Source of the DNA: Gordonia insulae | Lineage (GTDB): Bacteria; Actinomycetota; Actinomycetes; Mycobacteriales; Mycobacteriaceae | Direction: 5' to 3' | NCBI RefSeq assembly: GCF_003855095.1 | Contig: NZ_CP033972.1 | Coordinates: 2,170,001 to 2,234,000, forward strand | DNA length: 64,000 nt | In this document: in pieces, positions 52,211-61,082 of the stretch | Position numbering within the stretch: position 1 is the stretch's first letter | Layout of the letters: each line of letters starts with the position of its first letter | Position numbers and translations under genes: made by a program | Notes under the pieces: model-generated | The model's database searches: none | Told to the model about the DNA's origin: nothing | What the model saw: the letters and a program-made list of their open reading frames with translations, nothing else

Positions 52211-53434
52211 ATGACGACTACCCGTCCCGGGGAGACACCAGGCTTCCGTGATGAGGTGATCGAGTTCCTGCGTGACGAACTCCCCACCGATTGGCAGGGC
52301 GTCGGCGCTCTTCCGGCCGGCGAACGTGAAGGCTTTGTCGCTTCGTGGCGCAAACTCGCCGGGTCCCGCGGATACCTGGCAGTCACCTGGCCAGAGGAAT
52401 ACGGCGGTCGCGGGCTCGGCAAGGTCGACCATCTTGTCGTGGTCGAGGAGTTCTCCCGCGCGAAGGTTCCGGTCGGCACACCCGGCGACACGGTCTCGAT
52501 CAAGATGCTGGGCAACACCATCAACAAGTGGGGCACCGACACGCAGAAGGCACAGATCCTCCCACGGATCATCTCCGGCGACGATGTCTGGTGCCAGGGA
52601 TACTCCGAGCCGGAGTCCGGATCGGACCTCTCGAGTCTGCGCACCCGCGCGGCGCTGCGCGGCGACGAGTGGCATATCGACGGCCAGAAGATCTGGACGT
52701 CCAACGCCGCCAACGCCAACTGGATGTTCTTGCTCGCGCGTACGGATCCCGCTGCCGCGCGGACCAAGGGCATCACCATGCTCATCATGCCCATGACACA
52801 GCCGGGTGTAGAGGTGCGTCCGATCACCATGCTGTCCGGCGCCAGCGACTTCTGCGAGGTGTTCTTCACCGACGCGGTGACCCCTGCGGCGAACGTGGTC
52901 GGATCTGTCAACGATGGCTGGGCCGTGGCCAATTCCCTTCTGACACATGAGCGGGGCGAAGAGGCCGCGGTGAATCCGGTCCTGTTTGCGCACGAGTTCG
53001 CGCGTGTCCTGGCGCTGGTCCGCGAGCGCGGCGCCGATCGCGACCCGGCCATTCGCGCGCGGATCACCCGCTCGTACACCGAACTGAGCGCGATGAAGGC
53101 GATGGGTGACCGGATACTCGATGCCTACATCCGGGACGGATCCCTGGGGCCCGCGGCATCGGTCTCCAAGCTGTACTGGAGTGAATACCATCAACGGCTG
53201 TCCTCGATCGCGGTCGACGTTCTCGGACAGGACGCCCTGTACTGGGTTGGCGACCCGCCCATGCGCTGGTTCCGCGCCGACGATCCGGGAGCGCCGAACA
53301 CCTCTGCGTCCTGGTTGTCGATTCACCTGCAGAATTCGTTGGCGGGCACCGTGTATGCGGGCACGTCGGAGATCCAACGCAACATCATCGCCGAACGTGC
53401 TCTCGGCCTCCCTCGCGAGTCGCGACAGTCCTGA
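52211..53434 (+). CDS. Acyl-CoA dehydrogenase, flavin-motif subunit
   Basis: 407 residues. WCQGYSEPESGSDL (127-140) and DGQKIWTSNAANA are intact, C-terminus AGTSEIQRNIIAERALGLPRE is typical, but the catalytic Glu segment is replaced by VLGQDALYWVGDPP. AGGAG is seven bases before the ATG. Partner of the divergent ACAD at 50978-52111. A compact hairpin terminator follows. Confidence 0.9.
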   Translation: MTTTRPGETPGFRDEVIEFLRDELPTDWQGVGALPAGEREGFVASWRKLAGSRGYLAVTWPEEYGGRGLGKVDHLVVVEEFSRAKVPVGTPGDTVSIKMLGNTINKWGTDTQKAQILPRIISGDDVWCQGYSEPESGSDLSSLRTRAALRGDEWHIDGQKIWTSNAANANWMFLLARTDPAAARTKGITMLIMPMTQPGVEVRPITMLSGASDFCEVFFTDAVTPAANVVGSVNDGWAVANSLLTHERGEEAAVNPVLFAHEFARVLALVRERGADRDPAIRARITRSYTELSAMKAMGDRILDAYIRDGSLGPAASVSKLYWSEYHQRLSSIAVDVLGQDALYWVGDPPMRWFRADDPGAPNTSASWLSIHLQNSLAGTVYAGTSEIQRNIIAERALGLPRESRQS

Positions 53435-53446
53435 GGCGGTTCGGCG

Positions 53447-53475
53447 GGCCGGCCTCCCCTCAGGGGTGGCCGGCC
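53447..53475. terminator. Hairpin terminator between convergent ACAD genes
   Basis: GGCCGGCC (53447-53454) and GGCCGGCC (53468-53475) pair, and an inner CCCC/GGGG stem leaves a three-base loop: almost continuous 13-bp stem. Bidirectional terminator. Confidence 0.8.
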
Positions 53476-53479
53476 GGAG

Positions 53480-54532
53480 TCACTTGACCAGAGCCGCCCA
53501 GGCACCATCGCCTTCACCCGGGACGAGTTGGCAGACCCGTAGGTCCCAATCACGCGTTGTGCCGTAGTCGTTGCGCCACGACAGCACCGGTTGGGTCAAT
53601 CCACGGAGCGGATGCTCGAGTGTCGTACCGATCGCACCATGTACCTGATGCGCATTACGAACAACGACGCCCGACGCTGTGCCGAGAACAGAGCGGGCGA
53701 TCGCAACCGCACGCTCCAGTTCGTCCAGGCTCTCGCCCGATCGGCCGAGTGAGGCAAGTGAGGTGAGGGCGGCATCCGTGGCGATGTGGGCGAGGGCCGA
53801 CTCTGCCGCAGCGTCGGCGACCAGATGTTGGACCGCCTGGAAACGCGCGAGCGGCCGGCCGAACTGGCGTCGCTCGGTGACGTGCCGGACGCACAGGTCG
53901 ATGATCCGGTCCAACGCTCCGGTGGCCTGTACCGCGCGCATCAGCGCAGCACGAAGAAAGAACTCCCTGGCCAGATCGGCACCGATGAGCGTCCCCACGC
54001 CTGCCGATGCTGTCATCGTCAACCGATCCCGCGGCCGGCCGGCCAGATCGGCGGCGGCCTCGAGCCGACATGAGGACACCGGGATGTCGGCGATCTGCCA
54101 GGCATCGAAGGCCGTGTCACCCGAAGGCCTCAGCACCAGTATCCGATCCACCTGGCTCGCCCACGGTACGGCACGGTCGGTGCCGTAAACATCAAGGCGC
54201 GCTATGGTTCTTATCCCGGATCCGCAGCTGATTCCCGCCCTTGTGGCGAGCAGCCCAGCCAACGCGTCATGCTCTGCGATCGGCAGCGGCACCGCGTATC
54301 GAGCAGCCGCTCGCAGCAGTTCCGCGACTGTCCACACGTCTGCGTCGTCCGCCGAGGCGAGGTCGGTCAAGCCGAGCTCATCCAACCTCGCCCACAGGTC
54401 GCGGTCGAGTTCGAGAACCACGCCCGGCGCGGGACGCCTCGAGTGCCAGTCGGCGAACACGTTGTCGAAGAGGTCGGCCACATCCGGGTCGACCCGGCCG
54501 GTATGTCTCGACGTCGGATGAAGCGAGGTCAT
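53480..54532 (-). CDS. Acyl-CoA dehydrogenase, catalytic-Glu subunit, diverged
   Basis: 350 residues. C-terminal GAIGTTLEHPLRGLTQ with Glu306, and QFGRPLARFQAVQHLVAD, identify the family; the N-terminal and middle domains are strongly diverged and no SEPxxGSD is seen. The ATG at 54532 overlaps the stop of the upstream ACAD by one base (TGATG). Last gene of the operon starting with the VOC protein at 58354. Confidence 0.82.
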   Translation of the reverse strand: MTSLHPTSRHTGRVDPDVADLFDNVFADWHSRRPAPGVVLELDRDLWARLDELGLTDLASADDADVWTVAELLRAAARYAVPLPIAEHDALAGLLATRAGISCGSGIRTIARLDVYGTDRAVPWASQVDRILVLRPSGDTAFDAWQIADIPVSSCRLEAAADLAGRPRDRLTMTASAGVGTLIGADLAREFFLRAALMRAVQATGALDRIIDLCVRHVTERRQFGRPLARFQAVQHLVADAAAESALAHIATDAALTSLASLGRSGESLDELERAVAIARSVLGTASGVVVRNAHQVHGAIGTTLEHPLRGLTQPVLSWRNDYGTTRDWDLRVCQLVPGEGDGAWAALVK

Positions 54533-55686
54533 CAGCGCATCCCCCAACCGCGGGCAACCACGCCCCGCAGGATCTCGTTTGTGCCGCCCCGCAGAGTGAA
54601 TCCCGGACGCTGGGCAAGGGCGTCGGCGGTCAGCTCACGCACCGGCTCGCCGAGTGGAGACGAACCAGCGTCAAGTCCGTACGACCCGGCCAGTTCAGCG
54701 ATATCACCCTCGTGCGTGGTGCCAAGGATCTTCGTGATGGCCGCGGCGAGGTCCACCGACTCGCCGCGTGTGAGACCATCGGCGATGGCAGCGGAGAACT
54801 CGTGTAGAGCTGCCGTTCGTGCCAGTGAACGCCCCAGTTGCGCAGTCGTTTCCAACGTCCCGTCGGCGACGGCTCGCGCCATGGCGGCCAGCAACGGGAA
54901 CGTACTCAGAAAGCGCTCCGGTCCACTGCGCTCGTAGCCCAGTTCCGATGTCACCTGCTCCCAACCGGCGCCGATGGTGCCGAACACCCACTCGTCGGGA
55001 ACGTGAACCTCGTCGAGATAGACCTCGTTGAAGTGGTGCCTGCCGTCGAGGGAGAGAATCGGTCGGATCCGCACCCCCGGCGCGCGGAGATCAACGATGA
55101 ATTGGCTGAGCCCGCCGTGTCGGTCCCCCGGGTCCACCGCAGCCGTGCGCGCGAGGACGATGAAGTAGTGCGCCCGGTGCGCGCCGGACGTCCAGACCTT
55201 CGCTCCTTGGAGCAGCCAACCATCATCGCAACGGGTGGCACGGGTCCGGACCGAGGCCAGGTCGGAACCGGAGTCGGGCTCACTCATTCCGATCGCGAAA
55301 TAGGTTTCACCGGAAGCAATTCCGGGGAGCAACGCGTGTTTCTGGAACTCGGTGCCGTACTTGAGCAGCGACGGCGCGATCTGCCGGTCCGCGATCCAGT
55401 GGGCGGCGAGGGGGGCTCCGGCGGCGAGCAGTTCCTCGGTCACCACGAACCGCTCGAGGAAGCTCTGACCTCGGCCACCGTAGTGTACCGGGATGGTCAT
55501 TCCCAACCAGCCACGCTCGGCGAGCGAACGACTGAAGTCCTCGTCCCAACCGGTGAGCCAACTGTCGACCTGGCCGACGAACCGCCCGGCCGCGGTCTCC
55601 TGCGAGATGAACTCGCGTACCTCTCGTCGGAGATCGCCCATCGCCTGGTCCTCGTCGACCGCCGACGGCATCGCGGGACGATTCAT
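54532..55686 (-). CDS. Acyl-CoA dehydrogenase, flavin-motif subunit
   Basis: 384 residues from the ATG at 55686. GMSEPDSGSDLASVRT (133-148) and QGAKVWTSGAHRA are present, and the C-terminus reads RGGTNEILRGVVARGWG; no catalytic Glu motif (AGSYGLDAGSSPLG in its place). An in-frame ATG at 55782 would add an Arg-rich, non-family tail, so 55686 is preferred although its ribosome site is weak. It should pair with the next gene. Confidence 0.85.
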   Translation of the reverse strand: MNRPAMPSAVDEDQAMGDLRREVREFISQETAAGRFVGQVDSWLTGWDEDFSRSLAERGWLGMTIPVHYGGRGQSFLERFVVTEELLAAGAPLAAHWIADRQIAPSLLKYGTEFQKHALLPGIASGETYFAIGMSEPDSGSDLASVRTRATRCDDGWLLQGAKVWTSGAHRAHYFIVLARTAAVDPGDRHGGLSQFIVDLRAPGVRIRPILSLDGRHHFNEVYLDEVHVPDEWVFGTIGAGWEQVTSELGYERSGPERFLSTFPLLAAMARAVADGTLETTAQLGRSLARTAALHEFSAAIADGLTRGESVDLAAAITKILGTTHEGDIAELAGSYGLDAGSSPLGEPVRELTADALAQRPGFTLRGGTNEILRGVVARGWGMR

Positions 55687-55791
55687 CCGACGACCCCCGC
55701 GGCCGCTACCGCCCAGGCTTCGCCGCCTCGGGTGTGCCAGGGGTCGGCCGACAGCTGCTGTCGCGCCGCCCTGACGCTGCACGCACCCATG

Positions 55792-56943
55792 TCAGGTCGA
55801 CAGAATCGTCACGGCCGCGGTACCCGGGGCTCCGTACAGCTGGGCGTAAGCGACAGTCGCGCCGTCGACCTGCCGGTCCCCGCACCGTCCGCGCAGCTGG
55901 TTCGTGAGCTCCCAGATCTGGCGCAGACCCGAAGCCCCCACCGGTTCGCCGTTGGCGAGCAGGCCCCCGTCGGTGTTGATCGGCAGCGGACCGCCGATCT
56001 CGGTGGCGCCTTCCGCGATCAGCTTCTCCTGATCTCCGTCGACGCAGAAGCCGTTCTCCGCCATGTGAATGATCTCGGAAGCCGCATCGGTGTCCTGCAG
56101 CTGAATCACATCGACATCCCCCGGCTCTATCCCCGCTTGCTCGTAGGCGGCACGGGACGCGTACACCGTCGGAGAATCCTCGGATTCGAGCGGCAGCGAT
56201 GGCATCAGCAGTTCGAACGCCCCGTCACGGCGCGAGAACAACGTGCTCGCACGCAAATACACCGGCGTATCGGTGTATTTGTGCGCATCCTCCGCGCGGC
56301 AGAGCACCGCTGCCGCCGCACCCTCGTCGGGCCCGCAGTACATGTATTGGCGCAGTGGATAGTTCAGTACCGGGCTGGCCAGTATTTCCTCGACGCCGAG
56401 CTTCTTGTTACGCCACGCGACCGGGTTGACCGAACCATTGGCGAACGCTTTCGCTGCCACCTTGGCCAGGGTTGTCTCCGAGATGTCGTGGTCGTGCATG
56501 TAGCGCGTGGCTTTCATACCGAAGAAGTGGGTGGTGAGGAACAGACCGAGTTCGCCGTACCATTCCGGAAGCCCGGATACCGAGGGGTGGTCGGAGAACG
56601 CGCCGCGCGGATGTTTGTCGAGCCCGACGGCCACAGCGAGGTTGGCATCGCCGAGACGGAGCGCATTCGCCGCCTGCGCGAGAGTGTTGCCGCCCGATGC
56701 ACATCCGGTGAAGGTGGAACGTGCCGGTATTCCGGTCATTCCCAGCAGGCCGGTGATGGCCTCCGGGTTCTTGACCTCCATGCTCGATGCCCAGAGTACG
56801 TCGACGTCTTCCCATTTCGCACCCGCGTCGCCGAGCGCGTCGATGACGGCGTCCTCGCCCATCTCGAGTGCGGACTTCGACGGGTAACGGCCGAACGGAT
56901 GGAGTCCGACGCCGATGATCGCGATATCTGATGGAGTGCTCAT
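55792..56943 (-). CDS. Thiolase-fold protein of the SCP-x / lipid-transfer type
   Basis: 383 residues. Nucleophile Cys81 (TGCASGGNT) is present. The His of the classical GHPxGA motif is Glu333 (GEPVGASG), and the second Cys motif is replaced by AYAQLYGAPG. These changes match thiolase-like enzymes that work with a DUF35 partner, some of which are thiolases and some retro-aldolases of side-chain degradation. Its start overlaps the DUF35 gene (ATGA). Confidence 0.87.
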   Translation of the reverse strand: MSTPSDIAIIGVGLHPFGRYPSKSALEMGEDAVIDALGDAGAKWEDVDVLWASSMEVKNPEAITGLLGMTGIPARSTFTGCASGGNTLAQAANALRLGDANLAVAVGLDKHPRGAFSDHPSVSGLPEWYGELGLFLTTHFFGMKATRYMHDHDISETTLAKVAAKAFANGSVNPVAWRNKKLGVEEILASPVLNYPLRQYMYCGPDEGAAAAVLCRAEDAHKYTDTPVYLRASTLFSRRDGAFELLMPSLPLESEDSPTVYASRAAYEQAGIEPGDVDVIQLQDTDAASEIIHMAENGFCVDGDQEKLIAEGATEIGGPLPINTDGGLLANGEPVGASGLRQIWELTNQLRGRCGDRQVDGATVAYAQLYGAPGTAAVTILST

Positions 56944-57401
56944 ACGGAGGTTTCCTCACTTGTCACAGGGGCGAAGGCGTACATCATGGTCGGCGTGCCC
57001 TGGGCATTCCTGGCGAACGGGAGAATCACCAATTCCATCTCCTGCCCGATCATGAGTTTCTCCGGGTCCGGCTCGGTCAGCCGGGCTTGGACGCGCAGGG
57101 CGCCGGGCAGTTCGATGTAGCCAACGGTGAAGGGCTGGAAGGTCTTTGCGTCGTCATCGCCGGCGTACGGGGGTGAGGTGGGCCGGAATGCCTGAGTGGT
57201 GAACGTCCAGAGCGTTCCTCGACGCGGCAACTCCACACGCTCCTGCTCCTCGCGGACCCCGTTCACCAGTCGGTGACTCCGGTAGGGGAACGTCAGCTTT
57301 CCGTCCGATCCTTTCGCGGCGATGAGTGCGGGCCGCTCGGCCGGCCAGGTGAACAGATCGGGCGCCACCGGCACGGTCGCCTCGGCACTGGTCTGGGTCA
57401 T
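56940..57401 (-). CDS. DUF35 / OB-fold acyl-CoA-associated protein lacking the zinc ribbon cysteines
   Basis: 153 residues. The OB-fold half is recognisable (GTLWTFTTQAFRP, FTVGYIELPGALRVQARL, IGQEMELVILPFA), but the N-terminal zinc-ribbon half contains no cysteine at all, where relatives have two CxxC pairs. It should still bind the adjacent thiolase. Overlaps the thiolase gene by four bases. A better preserved homologue is at 63478. Confidence 0.82.
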   Translation of the reverse strand: MTQTSAEATVPVAPDLFTWPAERPALIAAKGSDGKLTFPYRSHRLVNGVREEQERVELPRRGTLWTFTTQAFRPTSPPYAGDDDAKTFQPFTVGYIELPGALRVQARLTEPDPEKLMIGQEMELVILPFARNAQGTPTMMYAFAPVTSEETSV

Positions 57402-57439
57402 CGGGGTCTCCTCTGGTCAAACGTGGAACAACAAGGGGG

Positions 57440-58354
57440 TCAGCATGGTTGGGTGGGTCTACGCACCTCGCTACGCGGACGGGAAACGAGCTCGACGACC
57501 GCGCCGTCGGGATCAGCCAGGAACAGCACGGTGAAGCCACCGGTCGGCGTATCGACCATCGGGATGAACACCGGTTCCGGGATGTCCGCGCCCAGATCCA
57601 GAAGGGCGTGGTGGGCCCGCACGACATCCTCGACCGCGAGCGCGATGCGATAGAGGCCGGCGGTGTTCGCATGCCAATCGGGCCTCACCGCGCCGGGATC
57701 ATGACGGAATTCGATCGAGAATGTGGGATCCTCGGCCGCGACGAGACTCAGCGCCCCCGCCGGTGCATTCGGGACGGGTTCGAAACCGAGCTGCTGCCAC
57801 CATGCGGCAGTGCGCTCGAGATCGCTGCTGACCAGCCGGACGTGAGAGAACTTGGCACCCTCGGGCTCATCGACGACCGCACTGGGATCGACCTGGATCA
57901 GCTCGACGGGGCCTCCGGCGGGATCCGACGCCATCCATGCGGTTACTCGTCGGCCCCGGACCACGACCTCGGTCATGTCGGTGACGCCCGGCGACAACGC
58001 TGCGGGCTGGGGCGTACGCAGACCGATGGCCTCGAACCCGAGTGTGTGGGACTTCGTTGCGACCTCCCGCGCGACCACGGGGGGCTCCCTCCAGCCGACG
58101 AGCTCGATTGCCGGCGCGGAGCGCGGCCCGCGACCGTCGTAGTGAAATGCGGTGGTGCTCGACGTGTGCTCGCCGAGTCCGAGGGGTCTGCCGTCCGTGT
58201 CGTCGGAGACCGACCGCATGCGCTCGACCAGGCCGAGGCGGGTCAGAAAGTCGGCGGATTCGGCCAGTACCGGAGTATTGACGTTGCAGTGCAGAACTGC
58301 ATGCACACGTCGGTCGAGGGCAGTCGTCTCGAGTTCGTGGTCACTGACGGTCAT
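57440..58354 (-). CDS. VOC-superfamily protein with two glyoxalase/extradiol-dioxygenase-type modules
   Basis: 304 residues in two vicinal-oxygen-chelate modules: one around VHAVLHCNVNTPVLAESADFLTRLGL, one around SHVRLVSSDLERTAAWWQQLGF and FTVLFLADPDGAVVELV, where His and Glu are likely metal ligands. It could be a ring-cleavage dioxygenase, isomerase or epimerase; the sequence does not decide. The ATG at 58354 has AGGAG nine bases upstream; an ATG at 58363 abuts it. First gene of the minus-strand operon; regulon II copies 5 and 6 lie upstream. Confidence 0.78.
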   Translation of the reverse strand: MTVSDHELETTALDRRVHAVLHCNVNTPVLAESADFLTRLGLVERMRSVSDDTDGRPLGLGEHTSSTTAFHYDGRGPRSAPAIELVGWREPPVVAREVATKSHTLGFEAIGLRTPQPAALSPGVTDMTEVVVRGRRVTAWMASDPAGGPVELIQVDPSAVVDEPEGAKFSHVRLVSSDLERTAAWWQQLGFEPVPNAPAGALSLVAAEDPTFSIEFRHDPGAVRPDWHANTAGLYRIALAVEDVVRAHHALLDLGADIPEPVFIPMVDTPTGGFTVLFLADPDGAVVELVSRPRSEVRRPTQPC

Positions 58355-58424
58355 CGCGGTCATCTCCTACTCGCGTCCAAACCTCGACGTCCTCGACGCC
58401 GCTGGTTCAGCAGCCTAGAATAAC

Positions 58425-58440
58425 TTGACACTTGTGACAA
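58425..58440. promoter_or_regulatory. Operator-like palindrome, regulon II copy 5
   Basis: TTGACACTTGTGACAA, one mismatch from TTGAC-N6-GTCAA, 70 bases upstream of the VOC gene in the divergent region. Confidence 0.5.
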
Positions 58441-58559
58441 CTGTGTGCGACGCCATGCCGCTGCAGCGAGCCAGCCCCTTGACATAGCCCAGATTCGTCG
58501 AGAACGGTGCAGCACCCTCCCGGCGAAGCGGGTCGCTGATAGCTCCAATATGATGGCAT

Positions 58560-58575
58560 TTGACACTTTAGTCAA
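58560..58575. promoter_or_regulatory. Operator-like palindrome, regulon II copy 6
   Basis: TTGACACTTTAGTCAA, a perfect TTGAC-N6-GTCAA site 42 bases upstream of the hydratase start at 58618. Confidence 0.6.
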
Positions 58576-58617
58576 GTACACTACAGCCAGGATTCGCCGC
58601 GCCCACGGAAGAGACTC

Positions 58618-59370
58618 ATGCCCCTTGTACTCGTCGCCGACGACGGACCAGTCCGCACCATCACACTGAACGCACCCGAGCGACTCAACGCGCTCGACCT
58701 CGACGTCCTGGCCGAATTGCGAGAGGCGATCGACGACACGGCCAACACGTCGACGGTCGGCGCTGTCGTCGTGACCGGCGCCGGCCGCAGTTTCTGCTCC
58801 GGCGCAGACCTGACCGGCATGTTCGGTGATCTCACCCGGCCCACAGAGGAGATCCGCGACCACCTCAAAGGCGTCTACGCGTCCTTTCTCGGCCTCCGGG
58901 ATCTGACCGTGCCCACGATGGCGGCAGTTCATGGGCCGGCGATCGGCGCAGGTCTGAACATCGCGCTCGCCTGCGACATCATCGTCGGCGGCCCGCGCGC
59001 TCGCTACGGACCCACCTTCGCCGAGATCGGCCTGCACCCCGGTGGAGGGTGCTCCTGGATGTTGGTCGAACGCATCGGCCGGTCCCGCGCGATGGCGGCC
59101 TTGCTCGAGGGAGCGATCATCGAGGCCGACCACGCGCACGAGATCGGACTGTCGGACCTCCGGGCCGACGACCCGCTCGCCGAAGCATTCCGGCTGGCCT
59201 CCCGATACGCGCGGCGCGCCGAACTCAGCAGTGTTATCAAGCGCTCGGTCGATACGGCAACCCACGCGGGATTCGCCGACTCCATCGACGTCGAGGCCTT
59301 GGCACAAGCCGAATCCACCACCAACGAGACCTTCCGCAACTTCCTCGTGGAGTTCGCCGCCCGAACCTGA
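58618..59370 (+). CDS. Enoyl-CoA hydratase/isomerase family (crotonase)
   Basis: 250 residues. TLNAPERLNALDLDVL, oxyanion segment SFCSGADLTGMF, GPAIGAGLNIALACDIIV and YGPTFAEIGLHPGGG, where the Glu is in the usual catalytic region. It leads a plus-strand operon of two SDRs, a CoA transferase, a thiolase and DUF35. A weak GGAAGAG precedes the ATG. Confidence 0.88.
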   Translation: MPLVLVADDGPVRTITLNAPERLNALDLDVLAELREAIDDTANTSTVGAVVVTGAGRSFCSGADLTGMFGDLTRPTEEIRDHLKGVYASFLGLRDLTVPTMAAVHGPAIGAGLNIALACDIIVGGPRARYGPTFAEIGLHPGGGCSWMLVERIGRSRAMAALLEGAIIEADHAHEIGLSDLRADDPLAEAFRLASRYARRAELSSVIKRSVDTATHAGFADSIDVEALAQAESTTNETFRNFLVEFAART

Positions 59371-59451
59371 CCGCGCGCCGACCGTTCGGGGATCGCGCAC
59401 CCATTGCTCTCACATCGCTACAACTGACCAACAGAAGAGGATCCGATCCGA

Positions 59452-60150
59452 ATGCCCAGAGCGCTACTCATCGGTGCCACAGGAACTGTCGGGCGCGCCG
59501 TCGCTGAAGTCCTCTGTTCACGAAACTGGGACGTGATCCTCAGCGCCCGCACTGGGCAGCGTCTCGACGACTTGTCGGCCTCACTCCCGTCCGCGCAGGT
59601 CACCACGCAACCCTGCAGCGTTGAATCCATCACCGAGACAGACGCTCTCGCAGACCGGTGTAGTGCAGCGTCCCTGGACGCCGTGGTGGTGACCACCGCA
59701 GCCTCCTGGACGCCGCGACCAATCGCCGAGCTGGATTTCGACATCATCAGCGATGTCTTCGAACGTGACCTGCGACTGCATGTGAACGCGGCACGAACCT
59801 TCATCCCCCGACTCTCGCCCGGTGCCGTCTACCTCGCCACCGGCGGCGGCATGGCCGACTTCACGTTCCCCGGCATGGGGCCCATGTCGATGACGCAGGC
59901 GGCACAGCGAGCGTTGCTGCGGTCCTGGCACAAGGAGGGAAAGACGTCCGGTGTTCACATCCGCGAGTTGTTGATCGCCGCGATGGTGCGGGGACACGGC
60001 CCGGACGATGCACGCGAGGGCTCCCTGACCGCCACCGAGGTCGCCGAGCACCTCGCCCAGGTGGTCGAGAACCCGCTCGACACCCCCGGCGCGGTCGTCA
60101 CCATCGACCCGTCGTCGCGCACCACCCACTCGTACACCGGAGGAATCTGA
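59452..60150 (+). CDS. SDR-like NAD(P)-binding protein without the YxxxK pair
   Basis: 232 residues. The nucleotide loop GATGTVGRAVAEVL is clear, but the region where SDRs carry YxxxK reads MGPMSMTQAAQRALL, with neither Tyr nor Lys. It may be a non-catalytic partner or use different chemistry. Placed between the hydratase and a normal SDR, overlapping the latter by one base. Confidence 0.75.
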   Translation: MPRALLIGATGTVGRAVAEVLCSRNWDVILSARTGQRLDDLSASLPSAQVTTQPCSVESITETDALADRCSAASLDAVVVTTAASWTPRPIAELDFDIISDVFERDLRLHVNAARTFIPRLSPGAVYLATGGGMADFTFPGMGPMSMTQAAQRALLRSWHKEGKTSGVHIRELLIAAMVRGHGPDDAREGSLTATEVAEHLAQVVENPLDTPGAVVTIDPSSRTTHSYTGGI

Positions 60151-61073
60151 TGGGACTACTCGACGACCGCGTGGCGATCGTGACCGGCGGCGGCCGCGGT
60201 CTGGGCCGCGCACATTCACTCGAGCTCGCCGCACAGGGAGCAACAGTCGTCATCGTCGACCCCGGTGTCGGACTCGATGGGGCACGAGACGCCGAGACAC
60301 CCGCACACTCTGTTGTTCGTGAGATCGCCGAGATCGGCGGCAAGGCAGAGGTCGCCGAACTGTCGGTCACCGACTACGACGCCATCGGAGACCTCGTTCG
60401 AACGGTGGTCGCTGCCCACGGCGATGTGCACGCCGTGATCAACAACGCCGGCATCACCCGCGACAAGATGATCACCTCGATGGAAGAACGCGACTTCGAC
60501 GATGTCATCGCCGTCCACCTGAAGGGCACCTTCAACCTCATGCGGCACGCCGCCGGTCACTGGCGCGAGCGTGCGAAAGCCGGCGACCGGGTCACCGGTC
60601 GAGTCATCAACACCACCAGCGGCTCGGGCATGCGCGGCAACATCGGGCAGCTTGCCTATGGCGCAGCCAAGTCCGCGATCGCCAGCGCCACCGTCGTCGC
60701 GGCCATGGAGCTGCAACGTTACGGCGTCTCGGTGAATGCAGTGTCGCCGGTGGCGCGCACAAGGATGACCGAAGCGGTCGGCGGGCTTCTCGCCGAGGTC
60801 GAGCCAGGGGCATTCGACACGTTCGCGCCCGAGAACTCCTCGCCGGTGGTCGCGTATCTGGCAAGTGAGCCGGCCGGCTGGATCACCGGCCAGATCATCC
60901 GCGTGGACGGCAACCGACTCCGCATCTACGAACGATGGAGCCTTGGTACACAAGCGTTCTCGCTGTCGGAGGAGCGCGCGCTGCGCACCGACGAGATGGA
61001 TGTCGCGCTGCGGTCGCTGTATGGCGCGATCCCGCTCGGGCTCGGCGACCGACGCCTGCAGGACAACGAATAG
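60150..61073 (+). CDS. Short-chain dehydrogenase, 17-beta-HSD4/3-hydroxyacyl-CoA dehydrogenase-like
   Basis: 307 residues. TGGGRGLGRAHSLELA (12-27), NNAGITRDKM and Tyr170/Lys174 (YGAAK) are intact. The DPGVGLDGARD insert and about 50 extra C-terminal residues are as in the dehydrogenase part of multifunctional beta-oxidation enzymes acting on bulky (steroid- or branched-type) 3-hydroxyacyl-CoAs. One-base overlap with the previous gene. Confidence 0.88.
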   Translation: MGLLDDRVAIVTGGGRGLGRAHSLELAAQGATVVIVDPGVGLDGARDAETPAHSVVREIAEIGGKAEVAELSVTDYDAIGDLVRTVVAAHGDVHAVINNAGITRDKMITSMEERDFDDVIAVHLKGTFNLMRHAAGHWRERAKAGDRVTGRVINTTSGSGMRGNIGQLAYGAAKSAIASATVVAAMELQRYGVSVNAVSPVARTRMTEAVGGLLAEVEPGAFDTFAPENSSPVVAYLASEPAGWITGQIIRVDGNRLRIYERWSLGTQAFSLSEERALRTDEMDVALRSLYGAIPLGLGDRRLQDNE

Positions 61074-61082
61074 GAGCACGCT

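Noticed and set aside
54838..56931. A 697-codon plus-strand frame
   Set aside because: Antisense to the ACAD and thiolase genes; no family features.
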